The position numbers and the translations under genes were made by a program. The notes beneath the pieces are model-generated. The model had not been told where the DNA came from. It worked only from the letters and a program-made list of their open reading frames with translations, and made no database searches. Source: Desulfuromonadaceae bacterium (GTDB taxonomy: Bacteria; Desulfobacterota; Desulfuromonadia; Geobacterales; Pseudopelobacteraceae). From it: a stretch of DNA of 64,000 nt. The stretch lies in the NCBI GenBank assembly GCA_028683435.1, contig JAQUIG010000001.1, positions 196,393-260,392 of the forward strand, given 5' to 3'. This document shows, piece by piece, positions 1 to 9,831 of this stretch. Position 1 is the first letter of the stretch. Each line of letters starts with the position of its first letter.

Positions 1-230
1 ATGTAACCCATGTCCCTTCATTTTGACCTCCCTTAAAGGTTTCGATCTGATGTTTGTTGCCTGTCAGAATTATACCACTCGATAATTGGTGTTGCGCGGA
101 AATAATCCACACCGATTTTTGAGGTTGAGAAAGCCGGCCTTCTGAGGTATTCTTCGCAGATAAAAAAGTTGGTGGTGTCAGGCTTTCGGGGCACACTTTT
201 TAACATTTTCAAACCACAAGGAGTCACATC

Positions 231-659
231 ATGGCGAGTCTTAACAAGGTTATGCTGATCGGAAATCTGGGCAAAGACCCTGAAGTACGTTTTACCGCAT
301 CCGGTCAGGCCGTAACAAGTTTTTCCCTTGCTACCAGTGAAAAATTCAAGGGAAAGACTGGTGAATGGGAAGAGCGCACCGAATGGCACAACATCACTCT
401 CTGGGGCAAGCTGGCAGAGATCGCCGGCGAGTATCTTTCCAAAGGGAAGACCGTCTACATCGAGGGGCGCCTGCAGACCCGTAAATGGCAGGACAAAAGC
501 GGCAATGACCGCTACACGACCGAAATTGTCGGCGACAAGATGCAGATGCTTTCCGCCAAGGGAGAGCGGAGTGGCGGAGAAGCATCCTCAGCTCCAAAAA
601 CCAGCGGTGCAAGCAATTACGAGGAGCCTCCTTTCCAGGATGATGACATCCCGTTCTAG
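231..659 (+). CDS. ssb: Single-stranded DNA-binding protein
   Basis: Translation [37 protein letters not shown]..., acidic tail ending DDDIPF typical of SSB. Confidence 0.97.
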   Translation: MASLNKVMLIGNLGKDPEVRFTASGQAVTSFSLATSEKFKGKTGEWEERTEWHNITLWGKLAEIAGEYLSKGKTVYIEGRLQTRKWQDKSGNDRYTTEIVGDKMQMLSAKGERSGGEASSAPKTSGASNYEEPPFQDDDIPF

Positions 660-677
660 AACAGGTATGACTGGAAA

Positions 678-727
678 CAGTAAACTAAAGGCCGGAAATC
701 CAATGATTTCCGGCCTTTAGTTTACTG
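678..727. terminator. Bidirectional rho-independent terminator hairpin
   Basis: cagtaaactaaaggccggaaatccaatgatttccggcctttagtttactg near-perfect inverted repeat between ssb and the convergent kinase operon. Confidence 0.85.
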
Positions 728-798
728 TTCATAAATCAGATTGCTCAATTATGCGGAATAACGATTAAGGAGCGCGATTGATTCGAGGGGGCTGGATC

Positions 799-3258
799 CT
801 ATATCACGGAAGCCGGCAGATACAGCGAAACTCTGGTGCCGATTCCCACTGAAGATTCTACGGAAATATGTCCGGCATGCCTCTTCACTATGGCGAGGCA
901 TATCGAGAGCCCAAGCCCCATCCCCCGTTGACTGTAGGTATCCTTGGTCGAAAAATAAGGGTCGAAGATCTTCGGAAGATTTTCCTCCGGGATTCCCGGG
1001 CCGTCATCCTGAATCGTAATACAAACATAGAGGCCCGATCTGAGGGGCAGCCCTTTTTTGCTGTCGATGCAGCAGTTTCCAATATTGATTGCGACCGCTC
1101 CGCCGGCGGGCATGGCCTCCTTTGCATTGGTCAGCAGATTATCAAACAGCTGCCTGATCTGGCGCGGGTCTGCTCCTGTCTGAACGGCATCATCTGGTGC
1201 GGATACGGCGAACGAAATCATTGAACCCTTGAATAGCGTTTTCGCGGCATCCTTGATGAGGGCGGGAAGGACTATCGACTCCTTGACCGGAGAGCCTCCT
1301 TGCGAAAAAGCCTGCAAACGGATACAGAGTCCCTTGGCACGCTCACATGCTTCTTCCGCATCCGTGAGCGGTTCGACAGCCGCCGCGTTGCCCTCTGCAA
1401 GCATCTTGACAAAGGTTATGTTGCCATAAATTATGTTCAGTACATTGTTGAAGTCGTGGGCCAGCCCTCCGGAGAGGAGGCAGATCGATTCCAGGTTATT
1501 GATCCTGTTGACTTCTTCTCCGAGTCGTTTCATTTCGGTGACGTCGGTAATAACCCCTGCCATTTTGATTGGACGGCCATCTTCGTCATGCCTGACGATC
1601 TTCCCCCTTCCCATGACATCCTTGATTTTCCCCGATTTTGTGACCATGCGGTAATGAGCCTGATATTCAGCAGTTGTTCCTTCCAGATTTTCTTTCACGC
1701 GCCTTTGCACATCGGCGGCATCATCGGGATGAATGGTTTGCAGAAAAAATTCAAACGTCGAGTCCACTTCTCCGGGCGTATATTCGGTCATTTCATAATA
1801 TCTCGTATTCAGGATTCCCTGGTTGGTAATCAAATCCCATTCCCAAGTGGCATCGTTTGACCCCTCCAGCACAAATTCCAGCCGCTGTGCGTGCTCTTTC
1901 AATGCACGTTCCAGCCGCTTCAGCTCGCTGACATCGTGCATCACATGGACAGACGACTCGATCGTGCCGTCTTCGGCCAGGATCGGAGCCGCGGTGACGC
2001 TAAAATCGCCGTTCAGATTCTTCTCAAAATGGCACCCTGATTCGGTCTTCCCCGACTCAAGCATTCTTTGATGAGGGCAGGAGGAGTGAGGTTCCTGGGA
2101 GCCATGCAGCAGTTCATAACAGTGCCTGCCGACCGCCTCCTCCTGGGAGATTCCCAACCGCACCGCCATTGACCTGTTCATGCTTGTTATGCGGTAATCG
2201 GCACCAATGATCGCTATAAAATCAGGCACCGTGTCGAATGTCAGTTTCCAGTCATCCCTGGATTTGAGCAGATTTCGGGTCGCCTCGAACGATTTGTCCT
2301 TGTACTGCAGTACGTTGAAGAAGAGCAGCAGCAGAAGAGCAAACACGATAGTGACCATGATTCCGAACAGGCGGTAAGTTGAAACGATACCGGGGTCATC
2401 CAGTAATACGAGCGTCCAGCCGCCGCTGCCGAACGGCAGACGCACCACGTAATGCTCCTCGTTCTGAAACCGTGCATAGGTTCCGGTTCGGGGTTCTGCC
2501 TCCAGCTGCGGTTCAAACGTGATGCTCCCGAACTGCCCCGATTCCATCAAAGCGGCGCGTTTTTTTTCATCAACCGGCCACAAGCTGTTGAACAGGAGTT
2601 CCTCGCTGCTGGATATGAATATGATCCCTTCGGGGCTGACCAGGTACGCATGGGGATACTTCTTCAAGAATTCTTTGATAGCGTCAACGCTTCTCTTGAC
2701 AACGACAACACCAGATGTTGTACCGGCGTTGCCGGTCACTGGCATTGACGCATAATAGCCCCTTTCGCGGGTGATTCTGCCGAGGGCAAAATACCTGGTT
2801 AGCCGTCCCGCCGCTGCGCCGGAGAAATACGGCCTGCTCGCAAAGGATTTACCGACCAGTGAGTTTTGTTCATTCCTGTTTGATGAGGCAACAGTCAGCC
2901 CTTCTCTGTCCATCAGGAAGCAGAGCGACATCTCGAAATTATTGTTAATGCGGTCAAGCAGCCTGTTCGCACGTTCCACGTCTGCAGGACTGCCCGAGGA
3001 AAGGGCTGCAACAACCGCATCTGCCGGACCCAGCGACTTTGCGGCGTTTGTAACATCATCCAGATTGTCATGAAGGAAAAAGGAAATCAGGGTTGCGTCC
3101 CGAGCAACCTTTTCCTCGAATTCCTTTGCCGCAATCCGGCCGAGAAAGCCGGTGAGAAGCCAGCCGGATGCGATCGTCAGGATGCTCGCAACGACGAAGG
3201 CGTGAAGATACGAGTTTTTCCGTATTGATGGCCGGGATTCCATACTAGATAGCTCCAA
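799..3258 (-). CDS. Membrane sensor histidine kinase (Cache-like extracytoplasmic domain, PAS/PAC domains, HisKA/HATPase)
   Basis: Two TM segments flanking sensor domain; PAS regions; LSGGLAHDFNNVLNIIYGN H-box; DDGPGIPEENLPKIFDPYFSTK and GMGLGLSI motifs. Confidence 0.9.
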   Translation of the reverse strand: MELSSMESRPSIRKNSYLHAFVVASILTIASGWLLTGFLGRIAAKEFEEKVARDATLISFFLHDNLDDVTNAAKSLGPADAVVAALSSGSPADVERANRLLDRINNNFEMSLCFLMDREGLTVASSNRNEQNSLVGKSFASRPYFSGAAAGRLTRYFALGRITRERGYYASMPVTGNAGTTSGVVVVKRSVDAIKEFLKKYPHAYLVSPEGIIFISSSEELLFNSLWPVDEKKRAALMESGQFGSITFEPQLEAEPRTGTYARFQNEEHYVVRLPFGSGGWTLVLLDDPGIVSTYRLFGIMVTIVFALLLLLFFNVLQYKDKSFEATRNLLKSRDDWKLTFDTVPDFIAIIGADYRITSMNRSMAVRLGISQEEAVGRHCYELLHGSQEPHSSCPHQRMLESGKTESGCHFEKNLNGDFSVTAAPILAEDGTIESSVHVMHDVSELKRLERALKEHAQRLEFVLEGSNDATWEWDLITNQGILNTRYYEMTEYTPGEVDSTFEFFLQTIHPDDAADVQRRVKENLEGTTAEYQAHYRMVTKSGKIKDVMGRGKIVRHDEDGRPIKMAGVITDVTEMKRLGEEVNRINNLESICLLSGGLAHDFNNVLNIIYGNITFVKMLAEGNAAAVEPLTDAEEACERAKGLCIRLQAFSQGGSPVKESIVLPALIKDAAKTLFKGSMISFAVSAPDDAVQTGADPRQIRQLFDNLLTNAKEAMPAGGAVAINIGNCCIDSKKGLPLRSGLYVCITIQDDGPGIPEENLPKIFDPYFSTKDTYSQRGMGLGLSICLAIVKRHAGHISVESSVGIGTRVSLYLPASVI

Positions 3259-4855
3259 TTGCGGTCAGGCCCTGATCACGGAAAGCAATTTCATTAGGTT
3301 GGCTGGAGGTCGCCAGGGTGTTGCTTACTCGCTCCGACTGTTTGGCAGTATCGGCAAAATTTTCATATACCGCCGCAAACAGAGGCGCGGTTGCGATAAA
3401 GGCCTTCAACACCTGCGGGTCGAAATGCTGCGGCAGGGTCCTCCCATCACCCCCGGTGATGATTTTCACCGTTGTGGCATGGTCGAGGGGCGGTTTGTAG
3501 ACCCGCGCATTCCTCAAGGCATCATATTGGTCGGCGATATTCATGATTCTCCCTTCGAGAGGTATCTCCTCACCGGAAAGGCCAAACGGGTAACCGGACC
3601 CATCCCATCGTTCATGGTGGGAAAGAGCGATCTGCCTGGCGATGCCGAACTTCGGATGGTCGCCGATTATCTTCGCCCCCTTCATGGTATGAAGTTTCAT
3701 GATCGTCCATTCCTCCGGGTCGAGTTCACCTGGCTTTTTAAGAATTTCCGACGGCGTATGCACCTTGCCGACATCGTGCAGGGTTGCATGCAGCTTGATG
3801 CTTTGTACCCACTGTTCCCCCAGGCCGAGCCGGCCAGCGACAATGGCGCAGTATTCTCCTACTCTGAGTATGTGGTCGCCGGTGTCCTCATCATTTGCCT
3901 CAGATGCCCTGGCAAGTGAGTGTACCGTATAGGCCAGGGCGTCATCGCTCTCCCTGATTTGAATCGCCAGATGCATGAAAAACAGGGTCTGCATGGCAAG
4001 ACTCTCCAGTACCGTGGCATCGAACTGCGTCACCTCCCTGCCGTAATTAAGCGCAAACACCGATGCCATATCGCTGAGATAGCAGGTCATGTTTCCGACG
4101 GCGATCCCTCTGGAGGTGAGACATTCAACGAGCGGTCTGAATTGGGGCAGCGATGCGGGATTTTTGCAGAAACAGGAGGAGCGATCTCCGGCCGAAATGT
4201 CCAATGGAGCATGCAGGTCGATAGCGCTCCTCTCCAACTCCCTGGAATCATACCGATAGCGGTACCATTCATACGAATTGCCGGTGAGAATGCGTACCAG
4301 AACCGTTGATGGCCTGCCGGCGGAATCAGCGTCCTTTCTGATGATCTGGCCGGCAAGGCTGTCGATCTGCAGCATGAGGTCGAACCCCGCCGGGCGGAAG
4401 GAGGTCATGATGCGGTTGCCGAACGATGTCAGGTTATGGATGTTGCTGTACGAATCATCCAGCATGTTATCGAGCTGTTTGGTTCTGAGCAGCATCTTCA
4501 CCCGTGCCAGCACTTCGCAATGGTCATACGGCTTGGCAAGGAATTCGTCAGCTCCCGCCTCGATCCCACGGATGCGGTCTGCTTTGGAATCGAGGGCGGT
4601 TATCATGACCACGGGGATATGCCGGTATCGTTCATCCCCCTTGATCCGCCGGCAGGTTTCGAACCCGTCGATTCCCGGCATCATGACATCGGTGAGCACC
4701 AGATCAACCGCACGGCTGCCGATTATATCGAGCGCTTCCCGGCCGTCATTGGCCTTGATAACCTGATAGCCGGACGTGCCGAGCGTCCTTTCAAGGAGTT
4801 TTAGGTTGCCCGGTTCATCATCAACGCAGAGTATGACAGGATTTGATGCATTCAA
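3245..4855 (-). CDS. Response regulator with HD-GYP phosphodiesterase domain
   Basis: N-terminal receiver (ILCVDDEPGNLKLLERTL...VDLVLTDVMMPGIDGFE) and LHDVGKVHTP...HHERWDGSGYPFGL HD-GYP motif. Confidence 0.93.
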   Translation of the reverse strand: MNASNPVILCVDDEPGNLKLLERTLGTSGYQVIKANDGREALDIIGSRAVDLVLTDVMMPGIDGFETCRRIKGDERYRHIPVVMITALDSKADRIRGIEAGADEFLAKPYDHCEVLARVKMLLRTKQLDNMLDDSYSNIHNLTSFGNRIMTSFRPAGFDLMLQIDSLAGQIIRKDADSAGRPSTVLVRILTGNSYEWYRYRYDSRELERSAIDLHAPLDISAGDRSSCFCKNPASLPQFRPLVECLTSRGIAVGNMTCYLSDMASVFALNYGREVTQFDATVLESLAMQTLFFMHLAIQIRESDDALAYTVHSLARASEANDEDTGDHILRVGEYCAIVAGRLGLGEQWVQSIKLHATLHDVGKVHTPSEILKKPGELDPEEWTIMKLHTMKGAKIIGDHPKFGIARQIALSHHERWDGSGYPFGLSGEEIPLEGRIMNIADQYDALRNARVYKPPLDHATTVKIITGGDGRTLPQHFDPQVLKAFIATAPLFAAVYENFADTAKQSERVSNTLATSSQPNEIAFRDQGLTAIGAI

Positions 4856-6792
4856 TTGTCATGTCCGCCGGGTGTCTGTGTGTCCAGCATCTCCCGTACA
4901 TTTGACAGCAGTACGTCGGGTGAAACCGGTTTCTGGATGAATACGGAGTTTCCATCAAACAGATTGTCCTCCGTAAAGATATCCTTCGTGTAGCCGCTGA
5001 CAAAAAGCACTTTCAGTCCGGGGCGCAGCATTCTCATTTCGTCGCACGCCAGCTTGCCGTTCTTGTTCGGCATGATCGCGTCGAGGATTACGAGATCGAT
5101 GTGATCCCCGTATTCAATAAATTTATCCACAGCATCCTGGCCGTCCACCGCCTCGATTACATGGTAGCCGTAGTGGCACAGCACGTTTTTTGACAGCCTC
5201 CGCAAGGCAGCATCATCCTCACCAACAAGAATGGTCTCGGTTCCGCCACGCACCGGGGTTGCCTCCCGTGCATCATTTTTGCCGGCGACCGCTGGTGCAA
5301 GTACGATGGGCAAATAGATTTTGAAGATCGTTCCGGTTCCGGGTTCACTGTAGACCGTGATGAAGCCGTCGTGTTTCTTGACGATACCGTACGCAATGGA
5401 AAGGCCGAGACCAGTTCCCTCCCCCTGCGCTTTCGTGGTGAAGAACGGCTCAAATACATGTGACTGAGTCTCCTTGTCCATGCCGGAACCGGTATCTGAC
5501 ACCGAAAATGAAGAATATATACCGGCTGTGCCGAATCCGTGGGTTTCTATAAATTCCTGATTCAGCGTTACGAGCCGCGTCTCAATGGACAATCTGCCGC
5601 CGTTCGGCATTGCGTCGCGTCCATTTGTTACGAGGTTCATGAACACCTGCTCTATCTGCCCACGATTAGCCAGTACGGTAAGCGGCTCCTCCGAGCATGA
5701 TAATTTCAGTTCGATATCTTCCCTGATCAGCCTGCGAAGAAATGCTTCATTTCCCTTTATAACTTCGCTGATATCGATTACAGCCAAAGTTACTGCCTGC
5801 TTTCTGCTGAAAGCCAGAAGTCCATTGGTAAGATCGGCGGCTCGAGTGGATGCCTTTATCAACTCTTCGGCATAATGTTTAACCGGTTCGTTGTCCTTTG
5901 CTTTAGCCAGAATCAAGTGGGTATAACCGAAGATCGCCTGCAGGATATTGTTGAAGTCATGGGCCACACCTCCGGCCAGCTGCCCGATCGCCTCCATCTT
6001 CTGAGCCTGGCGGATCTGCTCCTCGAGCTTTTTCCGATCCGTGACGTCACGGATGATCATGCTCGTTTTCTGGCTGCCATCACATTCAGGAAATACCGCC
6101 GATGATGTTTCCGCAGGGAATGTGCTGCCGTCTCCTCGCTTCAGGGTGATTTCTCCGCGACACTGTCCGGAACGTTTTCTCTCTTCCAGCATGGCGCATA
6201 ATTTCGCATCATCAATATTCACGAGACCTGCGCGCCCGACGCGGCAAATCTCCGTCTCACTCATCCTGAAAACGCGGCACGCTTCCGGATTTGCCGATAG
6301 GACGGAGCCGTCTGTTCTGGTCAGCAGAATAGCGTCGATGCTGTGTTCGTAGATCATGCGGAAGCGTTCGTTGCTTTCGCGCAGCTCCTTTTCGGCTGTT
6401 CGTTTTTCCTTGAGTACCGCGGCGTCCCTGAGGCTTCGCTCGATGGCCGGCACCAGGCGGGCCATATTCCCCTTGAGCACAAAGTCCCGGACACCCAATT
6501 TGAGAAGTTCCGCCGCTTTTTCTTCGCCCACCGTACCGGTAACCAGGATAACCGGAATATCGGGAAGCATCTCCCGCAGTAGATCCAGGTTCACCTGAAA
6601 ATTAAGCAGGGGAACATTGTAGTCGGACAGTACCAGATCCCAGTTCTCCCTGCCGAGCGCCTCTTTCAACCCCGTCAGGGTGTCCACACGGCGACAGCGG
6701 GCTGGCAGCCCTTTCTGCCTGAGATGGAGTTCGACCATCAGGAAGTCGGCATGGCTGTCCTCAATTACGAGGATATTGAGCGGCTCTGTCAT
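4852..6792 (-). CDS. Hybrid histidine kinase (receiver-PAS-HisKA-HATPase-receiver)
   Basis: LNILVIEDSHADFLMVE receiver; GGVAHDFNNILQAIFGY; GTGLGLSIAYGIVKKHDG; C-terminal receiver VILDAIMPNKNGK; 4-bp overlap with the next gene. Confidence 0.92.
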   Translation of the reverse strand: MTEPLNILVIEDSHADFLMVELHLRQKGLPARCRRVDTLTGLKEALGRENWDLVLSDYNVPLLNFQVNLDLLREMLPDIPVILVTGTVGEEKAAELLKLGVRDFVLKGNMARLVPAIERSLRDAAVLKEKRTAEKELRESNERFRMIYEHSIDAILLTRTDGSVLSANPEACRVFRMSETEICRVGRAGLVNIDDAKLCAMLEERKRSGQCRGEITLKRGDGSTFPAETSSAVFPECDGSQKTSMIIRDVTDRKKLEEQIRQAQKMEAIGQLAGGVAHDFNNILQAIFGYTHLILAKAKDNEPVKHYAEELIKASTRAADLTNGLLAFSRKQAVTLAVIDISEVIKGNEAFLRRLIREDIELKLSCSEEPLTVLANRGQIEQVFMNLVTNGRDAMPNGGRLSIETRLVTLNQEFIETHGFGTAGIYSSFSVSDTGSGMDKETQSHVFEPFFTTKAQGEGTGLGLSIAYGIVKKHDGFITVYSEPGTGTIFKIYLPIVLAPAVAGKNDAREATPVRGGTETILVGEDDAALRRLSKNVLCHYGYHVIEAVDGQDAVDKFIEYGDHIDLVILDAIMPNKNGKLACDEMRMLRPGLKVLFVSGYTKDIFTEDNLFDGNSVFIQKPVSPDVLLSNVREMLDTQTPGGHDN

Positions 6793-6994
6793 CGTATGTT
6801 CACTCCTGCGGCGGTTTGGCGCTAGCCGTGCCGCCTTTTTGGCCGGCCAAGCCCTTGGGTTCTTTAATTCTTAAATATTCACATGTTACGTGTGTGGAAC
6901 GGTTATTACTATGGGGGGAAGTACTAATGAGGAAGTGTGCTGATGCGTGCGTCGTCCCTGTGTGACGGGGAGAAATATCGTTGGGATGTCGCTG

Positions 6995-7642
6995 CTAGAG
7001 CGGTGAAATTCCTTCGCGGATTGCGTATCGGGTGAGATCAGCTATGCCCCTGATATTCAGTTTGTCCATGATATGCTGCCGGTGCTTATCGACGGTTTTC
7101 GCGCAGATGCTCAGGTCGGCGGCAATCTGTGGAGTGCTGCGCCCTTCGGCTACGAGCTTGAGAACACACCGTTCTCTGGGGGTAAGAACAGAAAAGATAG
7201 TGGTCCCTTCTCTCAACTGCTTTTGGACATATTCTCCGAGCACCAGGCTGATGACAGGGGGGCTCAGGTAAATATTGCCGGAGATAACCTCACGGATTGC
7301 GTCAACCAGTTCCTCGAAGGCTTTTTCCTTCAGCACGTAGCCGCTTGTACCTGCTTTGAGCATTTTAACTGTTGAACATCTTTCCATATTCATTGACAAG
7401 GCGATAACCTTGGCGCCGGGGGCTTTGGAGATGATCCGGCGAGTTGCCTCGATGCCGTCCAAACCGGGCAGGGCGGTATCCATTACAACTACATCCGGTT
7501 TATGCTCACCGGTGAGGGCGACCGTTTCATCCCCGGTGTCGGCCTCGGCAGCCACTTCAAACTCGTCGTACTTCCCCAGAAGGCTGCGGAGACCTTCGCG
7601 CATTTTTTTCTGCTTAAAGGCAAGAAGTATCTTGATTTTCAT
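6995..7642 (-). CDS. LuxR/NarL-family response regulator
   Basis: Receiver MKIKILLAFKQKK...DVVVMDTALPGLDGIEATRR plus LTPRERCVLKLVAEGRSTPQIAADLSICAKTVDKHRQHIMDKL HTH; start moved to the internal Met. Confidence 0.93.
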   Translation of the reverse strand: MKIKILLAFKQKKMREGLRSLLGKYDEFEVAAEADTGDETVALTGEHKPDVVVMDTALPGLDGIEATRRIISKAPGAKVIALSMNMERCSTVKMLKAGTSGYVLKEKAFEELVDAIREVISGNIYLSPPVISLVLGEYVQKQLREGTTIFSVLTPRERCVLKLVAEGRSTPQIAADLSICAKTVDKHRQHIMDKLNIRGIADLTRYAIREGISPL

Positions 7643-7946
7643 GGCGGATCCTTTGATTACATGGGAAAAAGTTGAATAGTGCGGCTTGAAACGTTGTTCT
7701 CTCAAAAGCAGAAAAAGGGCACAAATTATGACCAAACCAGCAAAATTGAATATTCACCACTTACGTATCAATTTGCTTCGTCAGGAGTGCAACGATACCA
7801 TAATGTGATCCGATTTTCAAATCGGACCGTCTTCAACAAAGCGATGGCAACTTGACAGTGCCAGAGGTAGGGGTAAAATTGATATGAAGCCACGGGATGG
7901 CGCCAGTCAAAAACTAAAATTTAAATTATCAAGTTAAGGGGAAAAA

Positions 7947-8564
7947 ATGAAAAAGTTATTTTGTGTACTTATCATAGCATCACTCACGCTGGCTTTATCA
8001 GGCTGCGGAGGTGGCGGCAGTTCCCCACCCCCGACATACGGGGTCCAGATTCTCAGTAATCCAACGTATGACGGTGATATTGAACTTACATCCAACGGAT
8101 ATATCATATCTCAGAATGGCCTCGCGAGCGTGTTTGCCGGTATAGACCCTGATACAGGATCAGAAACCCGTGCTTTTCTGAATTTTTCTTTGTCAGCAGT
8201 CCCGGGTAATGCATTCATTAATTCGGCGGAACTTGATTTATTCATCGATAGTTTCAAGTCGATAGACAGAATCATTCCCATACGAATAGAGCTGGTTTCT
8301 TTTGCTCCTCCATTAGTGGGTTCTGATTATGACCGTATTATTCTACCACCGCTAGAAACAGTAACGTCAAATATTTATCTGTCTGACGTCGGTAATCATG
8401 TATTGATTGATGTCACCCGATTGGTGGATACGGCCCAATTATTAGGGCTTGGTTACTTCCAAATTCGCATATTGGAAAATTTGGGACTTGTTAATCCGGG
8501 AGTTTTTGAGATCAACAATGCGACAACCACTAAAGCTCCTTTACTTGATATTATTTACCAATAA
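7947..8564 (+). CDS. Putative lipoprotein, DNRLRE-like beta-sandwich domain
   Basis: Lipobox LALSGCGGGGS; RAFLNFSLSAVPGNAFINSAELDLFI pattern. Confidence 0.7.
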   Translation: MKKLFCVLIIASLTLALSGCGGGGSSPPPTYGVQILSNPTYDGDIELTSNGYIISQNGLASVFAGIDPDTGSETRAFLNFSLSAVPGNAFINSAELDLFIDSFKSIDRIIPIRIELVSFAPPLVGSDYDRIILPPLETVTSNIYLSDVGNHVLIDVTRLVDTAQLLGLGYFQIRILENLGLVNPGVFEINNATTTKAPLLDIIYQ

Positions 8565-8585
8565 GCTGATCTAACAAAAAAAATG

Positions 8586-8628
8586 TTTATTAAGAAACCC
8601 GCTTCTATTGAGGCGGGTTTCTTAATAA
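8586..8628. terminator. Rho-independent terminator
   Basis: ttattaagaaacccgcttctattgaggcgggtttcttaataa. Confidence 0.85.
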
Positions 8629-8707
8629 ATTGCTTCCTATGTGAACCAGATAACAGTAGCACCGAATAAAACAAGATTTTCGGTAAATAATGTGAACAGT
8701 ATGTAAA

Positions 8708-8761
8708 CAAAGCCCCATCAGACTCAACCCCTCATACTCAGATATGGTGGGGCTTTTTGTT
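8708..8761 (+). terminator. Possible second rho-independent terminator
   Basis: aaagccccatc...gatatggtggggctttttgtt stem followed by T-run. Confidence 0.5.
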
Positions 8762-8926
8762 GTTGTCTTTGAGTTGATAAATAATTATAGTTTTTCCGTG
8801 GCCGATTCGTAAGCAGTCGCGCGCCGCGACAACTTCAGCGCCTTTGCTGTCTCTCCATAAAGCGCTTGCAGTACACGTAATTCACGATTCACTCCCCCTC
8901 TGAGTTGAATCGCCCTCCTTTGGGAG

Positions 8927-9793
8927 TTGAATATGATTATCAGGAATATTCTTTCTGCCATTGCCGTTTTTGCATTCCAGCTTGGGGGGGAAGTTCAGGC
9001 ACAAGACATCAATCCCAGCAGGGAAGCCATCAAGCCCCTTTGGGAATTATGCGTGGTGGGGGGTGGCACGTATTTCCCGGATTATCCGGCTGCTGATAAA
9101 AACAGTCTACGTGGGCTGGCTCTGCCGTATATCGTCTATCGTGGAGATATTTTACGCCTTGGGGGCGATAGTATTGCGAAGGGTGTATTTATTGATAATG
9201 ATTATACAGAACTCAATGTGAGTCTGGAAGCTTCCTTTAATGCCAATTCCGACGATAATGATGCGCGGCGGGGGATGCCGGATTTGGATTATCTTGGTGA
9301 AATCGGCCCCCAGTTAAAGATCAAACTCGGAGAATTGTACGGCGGTAAAACAGAATTGCAACTGCCCGTTCGTGCGGTAGTTTCCACCGATTTCAGAAGG
9401 TTCGATCATAGAGGCTACCTCTTCAATCCAAGGTTTTTCTACCAGCGGCAGAACATTTTCAATTCTGCTATCAATATCAATTGCTCTATCGGCTCCAGTT
9501 TTGCCACCAAAAAACTGCATCAGTATTTTTATCGAGTCGAACCGCGGTTTGCGACCGCTGCCCGCCCTGCATATGAAGCAGACGGCGGATATTTAGGCAG
9601 TGCAATAACAGTCGGGCTCTCCTATGGCATCACGGATCGAGTCCGGGGCTATGTCGGAGGGCAAGCCGGATATTATGGCGGTGCCGCGAATGATGGCAGC
9701 CCCTTGTTCCGCCAAAAAGTGAATTCTTCCGTCCACCTCGGTTTAACATGGTCAATCTTTCAAAGCGATGCCCGTGCCGGTTCTCATAGATAA
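8927..9793 (+). CDS. MipA/OmpV-family outer membrane protein
   Basis: Signal-like N-terminus; GGTYFPDYPAADKNSLRGLALPYIVYRGDILR; predicted beta-barrel pattern to HLGLTWSIF. Confidence 0.8.
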   Translation: MNMIIRNILSAIAVFAFQLGGEVQAQDINPSREAIKPLWELCVVGGGTYFPDYPAADKNSLRGLALPYIVYRGDILRLGGDSIAKGVFIDNDYTELNVSLEASFNANSDDNDARRGMPDLDYLGEIGPQLKIKLGELYGGKTELQLPVRAVVSTDFRRFDHRGYLFNPRFFYQRQNIFNSAININCSIGSSFATKKLHQYFYRVEPRFATAARPAYEADGGYLGSAITVGLSYGITDRVRGYVGGQAGYYGGAANDGSPLFRQKVNSSVHLGLTWSIFQSDARAGSHR

Positions 9794-9831
9794 GTGCCCA
9801 GCGTATCTATTATTGTAAACAAACGACCCTC

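Noticed and set aside
7860-7946. Possible c-di-GMP/cGAMP (GEMM) riboswitch from the aagccacgggatggcgcc string upstream of the lipoprotein gene
   Set aside because: The string resembles part of the GEMM core but the other conserved GEMM segments were not found; a covariance-model search would decide.
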